DNA of 64,000 nucleotides from Ignelater luminosus (lineage: Eukaryota; Arthropoda; Insecta; Coleoptera; Elateridae). The DNA lies in assembly GCA_011009095.1 (NCBI GenBank), contig VTPC01000449.1, forward strand, positions 22,185 to 86,184, given 5' to 3'. Positions 43,701 through 56,400 of the stretch are shown piece by piece. The notes beneath the pieces are model-generated. The model made no database searches. It had not been told where the DNA came from and was given only the letters and a program-made list of their open reading frames with translations. Position 1 is the first letter of the stretch. Each line of letters opens with the position of its first letter. The translations under genes were made by a program, and so were the position numbers.

Positions 43701-46539
43701 AAAAAAGAAAACGTGCCCGAGGTATTCTCAGTAATGCAATATTTCGTAGTGTACGACTATTAATTTTAATCTAGTATCGTTTTATTTATTAAAAATTTAT
43801 TCCTAATGAATCGACGGCCTATTTAGTAGCTATAAAGCTGTTATGTTTAAAAGTAAGTTTGCACCAATCGAGATTAGTATTGTTGGAATTTACGTACAAT
43901 TTTTTTTCTTCACTTATTACCTTTTTAAGCTTGTCTTGAAAATGCACACATAATACGTGTTGTTTTTACATATTTGTTTATATTATAATTTGAATGCTGT
44001 TGTATTTTTTTTTGTATGCAACTTTATAGTTTGTAATTTTATTTGTTCATTTTGAACAAGTTTGTTGTTTCATGTTCCTTAGATTATACTTATTTAAGTT
44101 CTTTATTTTTTTTCTTTGTAATTTACGTAATATACATTCCAGATTTGTATTTTTAACTGAGTAACTGGTGAAATTTTCCAACTTGTGCCTTTGCCAATTT
44201 TCAGACATCCATTTACTCGTAATTTTAATTATTGATACTCAAAAAACTATACTACCTGTGTTTTATTATAAAATACCTAAACCTTGATGTCAAATAAATA
44301 TATGTGCAAATCACTTTTTGCTATTCTGTAACCTATTAATTGCATGCATTCATCATATACCTACATAAATGCATTATGAATCAATAAATATGACTGTTTG
44401 TAGGAAAAATTGCTTTAATGGTTACTGCCAGGAAGGGCACTACTATTTATTAATCTTTTTAGATTTATTTATATTAACAAGCATAAATGATATTTAAAAG
44501 TTGCATTATGTCTTAATATGAGTTCGATTTATATAGAAATTACAAAAATCAATACTATTAGTGCCAACCCTGACAATATCGTTCGAACTACCATTAGATA
44601 ATCTTGAAAGTGAAGCAGAGACAAGTTGTTTGTATGGATCTATTATATATTTCAAATTGAGACTAATAATTTAATTACTGACATAATATGTATTAAAATC
44701 ATACGATTTATAACGATGCTTTATTTTGATAAACTGCTATGTTTAAATGTTTAATTAAACATTGAAGAAGTTCAAACAGGACATTGGAAAATAATTTATC
44801 TCGATTAAAAAGACAGGTAAGGGAGCGTCAAAAGCATTAGGCATTTGATGACGTAACATGACGTTTTTAACAGGCTTACTAATAATTACTTGTCAACTGA
44901 AAGTAATCAACAGGAAGAAGCAAGAACTTGACTGGATTGTCTGGATCTTAACGTTATTATGGAAAGGGGGAAGGTGGTGAAGAAAATCTTCTACGCTAAT
45001 AGGTGTATTCTTTCATTAAAAACTGACTTTTCATTTTAAGGTACGTTTGCTTATGTTATTCTTAAAACTTGGAGTGCTCTGCTTGTTGTAAAAGCCGTTC
45101 GTTTTTTGCGATCGAGTTAACAGAGTACGCAATTGTAGCGTTCGTTTCTTACAGGACGGAGTGAAAGGTACAAACTCTTAAAGCACCGACTGAAAAGGTT
45201 GTGTGTTAGGAGTTTATGGAAGCACACAAGCGGAGTTGCCAAATTTGCAAACATCCAACACAATTTCTCCCTCAGTTTTTTTTAATGTTGTTTAATTTCT
45301 TTAAATAATTTTGAAAATTCCATGCACCCGAATTCGTTTGAGTAATAAGTTTGTAGACAAATGTGAGAAAAACATGTATAATTTGGCAACCTTGCCCAGA
45401 AGAAACAGAAAACAAAATATCTATTATAACTCCAATTCTCAATTGTTACAACTGTGTTAATTAAACAAATATACCTGCTTTAATTTTGTAACAAAGCAGT
45501 CTAATTGAAATTTAAATTAATTAAGATTATTGTTGAGGTTACATCTACAACTTTATTTTTTACGTTCTACGACTCCAGATCATGTGCTGTTTCGTTCTTT
45601 TATTCCGAGAAACTCTATTTACTCTCCATACCACATGATCATTCGCTTATCACTCCAGCTCCTAAACAGAATACCGAACATACCTTAAATAGACATACTT
45701 ACTTCAGTACTGGCATATGCGCATATTTGGAAATATTTGGGGGCCTAAACTGCACGTTTAGCCAAAAATAATAAAAATTGATTTGATTTCTTTTTTAGGT
45801 TGATCACAATTAATAGCCAAAGATTTAATCTCAAATTATGACAAGGTCAACAGAACTCGATTTCTTAGGTTAAGTCAATAACTTGATTTACTCTTAATTT
45901 AGCTTTTGAATGTCACTCCAAACATCAATTTGAATTCATACGTCATGGATTCAAATTTCTCTTGTGCTGATGTCATGTAGATTTCTTTTTCTTATTAATG
46001 TTACCTGTTACGCCCTGCATAAGCATTTAACTCTCATATATTATTAAAAGATCACTGTTAGATGAACAAAGTTAAAGATTTTATTTGCTCTTATTATTGT
46101 CAGTCAAATCTATTTTATAAACATTAAAATTGGAATGTAGTGTATCGACAAAACAAAAAGAAAGAAAAACAAATTAATTCTTTAAGGTTTTTATACTTAA
46201 CATTTTATATAATTAATATTTTATCTACTACCATAAAGATGATTTTAAGAGGAAAAAAAATATATTATAAGTAGTGTATAATAAGAAGAGAAACAACAAT
46301 TACAAATTTAAAAATCAACAATTTCAGTAAAAAAACTGACTCATCGTACAGATAATATATACTATAAGGATAAAATTATTTGTTTAATTGTAAACAACAA
46401 AAACAAAGATATGTAGGTACCAATTCATGCAAAACAAATGATATCAATTAACTTATTAATTCTTAATAACACAGCCAAATTCATTTAAACAGGAAAGCAG
46501 AATGTGTGATGTATGAATTTTCTGAGCAAACTTATTGTT
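40731..46539. other. Intergenic region between the converging genes
   Basis: No conserved gene is recognised; frames at 41,527-41,772, 42,065-42,265, 43,488-43,682 and 45,505-45,771 match nothing known. It contains an AAT microsatellite (about 42,943-42,965) and a repeat copy at 42.4-42.85 kb. The lower end should include the 3' UTR of pyruvate carboxylase (minus strand). One candidate AATAAA is at about 46,081-46,087 on the minus strand. Confidence 0.5.
42430..42850 (-). repeat. Outer dispersed repeat, copy without the 560 bp insertion
   Basis: It matches the flanks of the 24,226-24,785 element in reverse orientation, and lacks that element at the corresponding point (near 42,606). It includes three short tandem units of about 35-50 bp with CTTTCTAACCTCACTTT and TTTGACATTGACAA. 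Confidence 0.65.
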
Positions 46540-47432
46540 TTATTCTAAGGTAAGGAGTAAGTCTTCTGCTTCTAATTTCATATTCATTCCAATATTAAGA
46601 GTTTTAATCACTCCAGCTACTGGACTCTGCACTACAGTTTCCATTTTCATTGCAGACAAAATTACTAAAGGCGTTCCTTTCTCCACTTTATCTCCTACCT
46701 TGACTCTGATATCGATTACAGTACCAGGCATAGGTGCTCCCACTTGTTTGCTATCACTCTTATTTGCTTTTGGATGTACTTCGATTTCTTTACTAGCTTC
46801 TTTATCTACAATAAACACTGATCTTAATGTACCATTAAGTTCGAAGAAAACTTCACGCTCTCCACTTTCAGTCATATCCTCTGCCATTGCTAGAGTTTTA
46901 ATGCCCAGTGTTTTTCCTTTCTCAATAGTAACTTCAAACTCTTCACCCACTTTCGGTCCAGTAAGGAAAACTCTAGTTTCCAATTTATCTACGGGTCCAA
47001 ATTTTTCACGGAATGCAAGAAAATCCTTTGTGACTTGCGGATACAATGCTGCAGACATAACATCTCTATCTTGAATATTGGGGAAGTTTATTTGGAGATC
47101 TTTCTTGAGTTTATCAAAATCGAAAGGAGGTAAGGTAGCACCTGGTCTTCCATCTATACGGGGCATGTCTCTCAAAACCTTAGAACGTAATGGTTCGGGG
47201 AAACCACCATATGGTTGACCAATATGACCCTGAAGGTACTCGACTACAGATTTTGGCAATGACAATTCTTCTGCTTTTTCTTCTACATCTTTCGCTGATA
47301 ATTTATTTTGTACCATAAATTGTGCCAGATCGCCTACCACCTTTGATGATGGGGTAACTTTAATGATATCGCCTAGAAGCGTATTGGCTTCAGCGTACGC
47401 CTTCTTGACATCTTCGAAAAATTCTTCTAATC
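46540..47432 (-). CDS. PC: PC last exon: allosteric region and biotin carrier domain
   Basis: It reads [25 protein letters not shown] and [11 protein letters not shown] of the linker and allosteric region. It then gives [19 protein letters not shown] and [15 protein letters not shown] of the biotinyl domain. The Lys codon is at 46,645-46,647. The stop TAA (46,540-46,542) overlaps an AATAAA-like string, which is probably not the true poly(A) signal. A 179-codon plus-strand frame across this exon is an antisense shadow. Confidence 0.95.
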
Positions 47433-50400
47433 CTAAAATTGGATTTTTGGAATAGAAATGTTATCAATTTAAGAATATACCAACCTAAAGAGTAAGCTTG
47501 GAATTGTAAATTAGTGTACTGTCCACCAGGTATTTCGTTTTGATAAACATCAGCATTTCCTGATTTCATTGTCGTCGTACATTCAAATGGTGCGTATAAA
47601 GTACGAGTCTGTTCCCAATAAGCTGAGTATTCAGAGATTTTTGGTAATTCAAATCCTGTGTCTAAAGGTGTGCTTTGAAGACTAGCAACTACTGCTCCCA
47701 TGCTTGGCTGACTGGTAAGTCCAGACATAGCATCAACTGCTACATCTACCACATCAGCTCCTGATTCTGCACAAGCCAACATTGAAGCAACTCCAGCGCC
47801 ACTTGTATCATGGGTGTGAATGTGTATAGGTAAATCGGGATATTTGTCACGTAACGCTGATACTAACATTCTAAAACATATGCCTGTAATATGTCTACTA
47901 ATATAAATAAGTTGCCGATTCTTACCTAGCTGCAGTAGGTTTAAGTAATCCAGCCATATCCTTGATGGCAAGTACGTGGGTACCGGCTTTAACTAATTCG
48001 TCGGCAATCTTGAGGTAATATTTTAAATCGTATTTTGTCTTGTTTGGATTGCTTACATCTCCGGAATATGAGATCGCAGCTTCTACAATGCCTCCAGCTT
48101 TGCCTGCTGCCTCCATACCTACTATCAAGTTGGGTAGATAATTGAGGGAATCAAAGACCCTAAATATGTCCATTCCATTTTGAACCTCCACAAAAAAAGA
48201 ATTAACAGTCAATTTTTTATTAAATTTAAGTGAGATACATTTGGTATTTCATCAATGTATAGTTGATGTAGATTTTTTGGCACAAGACTGATAATAACCT
48301 AAACTATACATTGGTGAGATACTGAATGTATGTAACAGGACACCCTGTATGTAGTTGTATTTAGAGGAAAACAGTACTTACAGCCATTTCACAAAATTTG
48401 AAGACTACATTATCCGGATAATTAGTATATCCGACAGCATTGGCACCCCTAAGTAACATTTGGAAAGGAATATTAGGAATTAACTTTCTCATTTCCTGCA
48501 ATCGTTCCCAAGGACATTCGTGCAAAAATCGCAGGGCCACATCGAAAGTAGCTCCACCCCAATTTTCCAAAGAATACAAGTTGTTGAAATTGTGTGCAAC
48601 AAATGGTGAAATCTTAAGTAAATCATGTGTACGAACTCTAGTTGCAAGAAGAGACTGATGGGCATCTCTAAAAGTTGTATCCATAAGCAATAAAGTCTTA
48701 TGATTCCTAACTGCTTTGGCAAAAGCTTCAGGACCTTGCTCTTTATAGATTTGTCGGAAACCTTTAGGTGGTTGCACATCTAGTTGATAAACTTAGTTAG
48801 TGTAAATTTATAACAATATAAATGATTATTGTAAATATAAAAGATCATTTCAAAAAGTTTTAAGTTTAATAAATGCACTCTGTTACGGGTACTAAATTTT
48901 TAGAATATTTTTGAATTAAATTTCAGAATTTAGGTACCCTGTAACATAAACAAGGACAACTTCATATTGTTGTGGTCTATATTATACCAATATGCAGACA
49001 TCAGTGGTAGATTTGATGTAATACGGTCTGTTAAAAGTTTCTATAATTTAAAATGATTTTCAAAAATATTTTTGATGAACTCCTAATAAAATGCACACAA
49101 TTTCATTCAGAGAGTGGTATTCGAAATTCTGACCTATTGATGTTTTACACTTCCTTTAGATTTAAACTCACCTTAGATTTAATAAAATATACACTACATT
49201 TTGCTCTTTTTCATTTTTACATTTGGTTTTGTGATCTATTGTAAAACCTATGTCACACTATCAGTTTTAACAGAATACATTAATTAATTAATACTTTTAC
49301 ATTCTATATTACAAGAAGTATTGACTAGAAATACAGTTATTTCTAGTTTATAAAACAACATTTATTTATTTACGCGTGCCTATAAATCATTCAGATACTA
49401 CAGCGTAGAGTCTATATGCTGGATACTATTTGCCTCTTTCAGTATTATTCATCCAGTTATTTAGCTATTAAATGAAAAAATAAAGCTACATATTTACCCA
49501 GGCAGATAAAATGCCCATGCAAAAGCTAACATTACTATTTAATAATTTATTAGTATGTATTTCCTTTCCTCTTTACACTCAAAGTTTATTTTCTAGTTTT
49601 AACATGTTTTCTTGACTGTTAATCAATTTTCTTAATAAACATAACCTTAAATTTGACGTTTCATAATTCGACATTAACTTATGCTAAAATCAAGAAATTT
49701 AAAACAAATGCTATTAAAATCAAGTGGCTTTGACTTCTGATTGTAGGAACTCTATTGCAGCCTCTGTAGCTGAGTCTCGCCCACCATAAAGAAGACAGAG
49801 CTACAATAATCGAAAAACGGTTATTATTTACGCTATGCCCGTTTTGAAACTTGAGCTGAAGGGTGAATGTGAAGTGCAATATGAACGCAATACGTGAACT
49901 TTTAAAAAATCTTTTTCTACCTATTCTTTGGAAGAAAAGATCGAAATAAAAGAACTCGACAGACCTCTGCCGGATTTAGATATTTCGAAAACACAGGTTG
50001 TCTCCACTTCAAAATCCAGTTCTAAAGGAAAATTTAACAGAAATGTTTATTCAAAAAAAAGATTTGCAATGTTGTACTTAAAAGTTTTTATAACCCCCCC
50101 CCCCACATTGAACCGCAAAGCTGTGGCTCTACTACCGCACAATACCACGAGCCGCCACTGGTTTGAGGGTTACCTACCATCGAGTAATCAGAGTAACCAC
50201 AACAGTAAAACATACTGTCAGAAACTAGAGTCCCTGAATAAGAATCGTTTTTCTAATCAAAAATTTTTATAATATTTAGATACTCGATCGGAAACCATAA
50301 TAAATGTTATAAATCTTCATATTTGAAGCTTTGTAGCCAGCACTGGCAATGTTAGTTCGTGATCGGCCTCTCTTTCGCCATTTTGGCAAAATCTAGTGCC

Positions 50401-53400
50401 ATCTCTTGGTTGATAACTTTTCCTATATTTTGAACTGTTCACATTTCGTTCATTTATGATTCTGAATAGTTCGAAACTGTCCATTCTTACTCCTGCTTTG
50501 AAGGAGGTGCACAATTTACACCACAAACATAACCTAACAATCGATGCAAGAAAGTTTTATGTGATTTTAAACCTGTTTTAAATCAACTGGCAAAAATCAT
50601 TAAAATCTGTGAAGATTGATTTTTGCATAATATTAAAAGATGCCCAATAATTTAAATCGTTACACCCCTTTTTGTTTTTTTCAAAATATTAATATTTTTC
50701 AAGTTATTGAATTTGTTCCATACTTAATCAGCACACTGTATAATTTATAAGTTAGCCAAGGGGCTTTTGTAACCTTGGTATTTCCAAGCGAAATTGGTTT
50801 TAAACTGTCCATCGGATCGTTTGGGTCATACAAACAAAGTGATATTATATCACAACTATATGATAGATAGAGAAGTCTGAAAAGTGGTTGCTAGACACTC
50901 TCTGTCTGTACTAATATTTCTCAAAGCTCTATATCCTTTATATTGAATTTCATATTATCACACACAACTAGCTGTAAGTCAACACTGTTGTACTATTAAG
51001 TATTTTAGTTCTTAATATGTATCATTATTTTAGTTTAATGTTGGCAACACTTTCATTTTCAATGACATTATAGTGGTTGAAAAACATAAGTTTTCTTATA
51101 TAAACATCATGTTCTGTAAGTTTTACTTTTAATTAATTCTCTACCCAAAGAATTTATCAAAAACATGTTTGCAAAATTAGACCACAAATATATGAATTCG
51201 CCTACGTATAAAAATTAAATATGTTAGTATGCAACATTTATGCAGGTTAAAACAAAACTAAAAATGCATTTTAATATAGTAACAGAAGCAGAAACATAAG
51301 AATAAAAGATAATTACTTGCTTCTTCCTCTGGACCGACGTCGAGGTACTCTGTAGAATAAAAAAGGTGCAAGCTAATTAACTAAAACATATAACTAATTC
51401 ATATTAAGAACGAAATATAGAAAATAAAATATAAAAGTAAAGAAAAAGACTTAGACAAAATAGTTTACATTAATTTCTGTTTTAACACTTTTAACATATT
51501 AAAATGAAATTGAAAAAAAGAATTTTATAATGTCGATAGGGGAATAGTGTAACACTAAACATTTAAAGCTAGATGAAATTTGATGTTAGAAGCAACAAAT
51601 AATTGTTTATATTTTGAATTATCTTTTGTATCAATATTCAAATTATACCTTTTGAAGTAATAGGTACGTGAGGTTTTACATCGGCAGGTAATAAACGTGT
51701 TGCCAGTGGGGTTGATGGGCCATTCACTAATACTTCACCTAAATAATTAAGTAATTTCTGAGCTCTATTTTGGCTAGGAACAAACTTAAATAGATCAGGA
51801 TTTTCATCAATAAAGTACGTATCTATAGAACCATATAAAAATTTCTGATTTTCTAAAACATTAAGTAGGAATGGAATGTTAGTTTTAACGCCACGAACTC
51901 TAAATTCTCTGAGAGCTCGATTCATTTTGGCACAAGATGATTGCAAATCCTTAGAATGGGCAATTACTTTAACCAGCAAAGAGTCATAGTATGGAGAGAT
52001 TATTGCTCCTGCAAATGCAGATGCTCCATCCAATCTAATACCCATGCCTTCACCCGATCTGAACACTTCGATTCTTCCAGTATCTGGTTGGAAGTTTTTA
52101 GCAGGATCTTCTGTTGTTACACGACATTGTATGGCAAAACCCTGCATGATTAATAAGTATTAATAAACAGTGTGGATTGGAAAAAACGTTATATGAAAAG
52201 ACTTACATTTGGATGAATTTTATCTTGAGTTAAGCCTAATTCAGGTAATGTCATACCTTCTGCAATACGTATTTGAGATTGTACTAAATCTACACCAGTG
52301 ATTTCTTCAGTTATTGTGTGTTCTACTTGTAACCTGTATGTTAAAAGATAAAAAATGTTTACATAATTTTTTCTTAAATAGAAATCCTATAAAAATAAAA
52401 TAAGCACATGACCTAGCAAAGATTTTCAAACGTTTGGCTGCAGAGCTGTTTTATATTATATGTTATAGCCCAATTTGTCTTGCTACATGTAGGTAGGCAA
52501 CACATGTGGAAATGGCCATTTTTGTTTTTTAAATTTCTTTAAATATATGAAGATCAAAGTTGTACAAGACGATGTCATTACAGGTAATGTAAGGTCAAAG
52601 CACTAACCCGTTGTCTGCGTATGCGGCAAGAAAGCCGTCCGCTGTTAAGTGCTCCACAAGACCATCCATTATTAGACATTAAAGATGGGATGAAAGGCAC
52701 CTTCCCTGTAGAGCTCAGTGTCTACATGGCAGTCGCCTAGAGCAGCTTTAACGCTTCTTACTTCCAGTGCAGACTTCATTCAGCTAACAAATGTGGGTAT
52801 CACACCTCTGATTCGCAGGGCTTCAATATTGTCAGTGTAGAAATCATTTTCCTTAATTCTCGAATTTTCTATATCGATATCAAATACAAGCATTTGCCCA
52901 AGTAGATTGTGGATACTTTTGCCAATTTGCTATATATACAAGATATAATGATGCGATCGATCTCAAAAATCCATTTTAAAACTTTCAGGACATACGTTAT
53001 TGATGACCTAAATGTACTTTCTCTTAGAGGCCTGCACGGTCCGGTTCTTTAAGCGGCCCGGGTAAAAGCTCGGGTTCGGGTTGGACCGGACCGATTTATC
53101 GGGCTTTTCAGACCTACGTCTGCTTAATCGAGCCGTCCGGTCTTATGGGGCCTGTCGAGCTGTTGGAGCCTCTCGGGGCTTGTAAGGCAATACGAATCTG
53201 TTCGGAACTCTTGGGCCTGTCGAGCCTTAGGGTCTTTTGAACATCTTGGCCTTCGGGCTTCTCCAGTCTGTCGGGTCTGTCGGAATGTTCGGGCTTCTCG
53301 GGCCTGTTGGGACTCTCGGGCCTTTTGGACTTCCCGGCCCTTCGGCTTTCTCTGTCGGATCGTTCGGGCTTGTCGGGCCGTTCGGGTCTTTCGGGCTCTT

Positions 53401-56400
53401 TGGACTTCTCGCTCCTTCGGGTCTTTCGAGCCTTTTGGATTTCCCAGTCCTTCAGGCTTCTCTGTCGAGCCGTTCGGTCCTTTCGGGCCGATCAAGAAGT
53501 TGCCGGGTTTTCTTCGGACCGCGTCAAGTTTTTCTCCAGTTGGACCGGGTGTGGAAATTTCGGCCCGTGCAGGGCTTCACTTTCTCTGTCAATCTTATCT
53601 TGACGAATATTTGTCGAGATTTGCCGTGCTGCGCACACCCTGCATAAGCGCTTGGAATGGCTCTGCTCTACCCTGAAGTTAGGTCACGGATTGCCGCTGA
53701 TGAGAAGATAATTCTTATAATGATTACGTAACGCTCGTGATAGAGCATAGTTGATGTTTAAAACATTATCACCAACCTTAAGGATTGAAGGAGTATGAAA
53801 GATATTTCTATGGTATGCTGAGGAATTCAGTACAGGTGACGACTGACAAGTGGCATGTCATGTAAAACTCATTCTTCCTAGGAACTTGTTCAGATTTTCT
53901 AAAGCTATTTGGCAGGGGGGTCCTATTAAGAAGAGGAGAAAGACGGGGTTCATCTTGGGATTTTTATAACGAATCGTGCCTAAACACTTTTTCCATTCTT
54001 TTTTTTTTGCTGGTTGTTGGGGCAAAACACCTAGAAGGAGTACTAGTCAAAAGAGATGAGATCTTCTTAAAGATCGGCGACATTCATGAAATCGGTGACC
54101 CTTTTTATCTCAATTCCAACACATCAAACGTCCCCTCACAATCAGAATTGACATTATCGTTCACACTCTTCAGGGCACTTTTACACATCAAGGTGGGTTG
54201 ATGCATAATAATAATATGTCCCGAGACTGGAAAACCTCGTAGTTAATTGGTTTGCTAAAAATAACTGAATCAAAATCAGCGATCAATAAAGAAGATCTCT
54301 TGTCAGTGATTTGTCTTGTTCAACTTCGTTTTCAGCTTTAGAATTCTATAATTGAGCTTGTAACAATCTGCAAGTAATTGCTTCTCGAGCCTGTCATTCA
54401 ACACGTTCTGCGCATCTTTTATGACACAAAATTCCTAAGTATATCTCCTATGAAGAAATCTAATCAAACAGCGACGTTCGCTTAACCACACGTCACAGCT
54501 ATTCAGCTCAGTTAATCTTGGCATCGTTAAACAATACTTTGGTGTTTCTATGCATTATTGCTGAAAAATTGTGGAGCTGCAGAGAACTATAGGAAAATTT
54601 CGTTGGTTCGTAATACTAAACTTGAACGTCATCTAGAACCTTCTGTGGTGAAGACGATGTTTAGCGTCTTACAGTTCTGATGATGTAAGCAGAATTATAT
54701 CAACGAAAATATCAAAGAATGTGAAAGACATGAAATGAAAGTTATTGTACGATTTGACGTGGAATGACTCAGATATCGATGATATGCAAAGTGTGTTACC
54801 TACGTGTAGCTTCTTAAATTGGGTACACCGTATACAGGGTGTTTCACGAGAAAAGTATAATACAGTAAAAAATAAATGCACCTTACTTAATCAATTTATA
54901 TCCCAAAATGTATAGTTTTCGAGATACAGGGTGTTCAAGTTTCACAAAAAAAGTCTTGTTTCTTTGATATCTCCATAACAGCGTGAGCTATTCAGTTGAA
55001 ACTTTCTACATGGTTATTACTACCTTTCTGTAATATTTTACAATTGATGTTCTTGCTATGGACGGAGATTTAGGGAGGGGCAATCACACTTCTGCAGAAA
55101 TAATATGCTACACCACTGAAAGATGAATTTATCTTAACGTTTCTGAAATCTACATCCAACTTAGCAAAGAAAATTACTTTTGTTTTTTTTCTTGTAAAAT
55201 GTGTTGTTTTCTATTCTGAAATTTCATAAACTCAATATTGACATCTCCTAGTTTGTCTAAATCATTATCAAAACTTAAGCTATTAAGACGAGGCTTTTCT
55301 ATGTTTGTGGTTATATGATGATACGCCATTGTGCAGGTTTTCATAGCTCACAATCTTGTTATGGACGGAGATTTAGAGGGGGGGGGGGGGTAGATTTCTT
55401 ATACCCTGAGATCAATAAAACATTACTTTGATCATACCTATTTAGTCTATCTTATAGCTAATCTTCTATTTACCTAATCAGATTCAATAGAAACTTACCT
55501 AGCATTGACCTCAATAAAATAGAAATTCCCAGTCTCATCACATAAGAATTCCACAGTACCCGCATTTTCATAACCGACATGTCTAGCAAGTTTTACCGCA
55601 GCAGCTGTCATTTTGTCTCTAATAACAGGATCTAATTTTGGAGCTGGAGCAATCTCTACCACTTTTTGATGTCGACGTTGTACGGAACAGTCTCTTTCAT
55701 ATAAGTGAACCACATTACCAGCCTTATCACCTAATGTAGAGTACTTACAAATGAAAATATATAGTAAACCTTGTTATGCACATACCAAGAAGTTGAACTT
55801 CAATGTGACGAGGCCTTTCAATAAACTTTTCTATAAACATAGCACCATTTCCAAAAGCACTTAACGCTTCAGACGAAGCTCTCTCAAAGTTCTCTTCTAC
55901 TTCTTCCATTTTGCGAACGACACGCATTCCTCTTCCACCACCTCCATAAGCAGCCTAGAACACAGGAGAGCTTAGTTTTCAAACCAAATCATTCATTTAG
56001 TGAACCAAACTAGTTGCTATGAAAAGCGGCCGCCACTATTAGAAAGATATGATATAAACCATACAAGTACATTTAATAGAATTCATTTCTTTAAAACTGT
56101 ATCGCTCACTAGTATACATGTTTAAGCATGCAACTAAATTATTCTTGTAGCGCGAGATCGTTTAAATTTCCAATTAGAGTAGGCCGTGGCTGTACATCAC
56201 AGTACTTTAGACACAGCCAAGCAAGTGACAGATTGCAAATAAAAACTTCAGATTTGATTATTGACAGAGTTTAATAATAGTTAAACAATTTATTTATTAT
56301 AATTTATTAATTAATGTACAATTTCTTCAAAAATATTATTTACAACTCGACAAAAAGCATACATTCTAGAATGTGAATAATTCTGGTATTCTTCAAAATG

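Noticed and set aside
46535-47074. 179-codon plus-strand open frame
   Set aside because: It is antisense to the last pyruvate carboxylase exon, whose conserved motifs are unmistakable on the minus strand.
54835-54960. ACAGGGTGT-type strings as ends of a complete element
   Set aside because: The two strings are in direct, not inverted, orientation and no matching opposite end was found.
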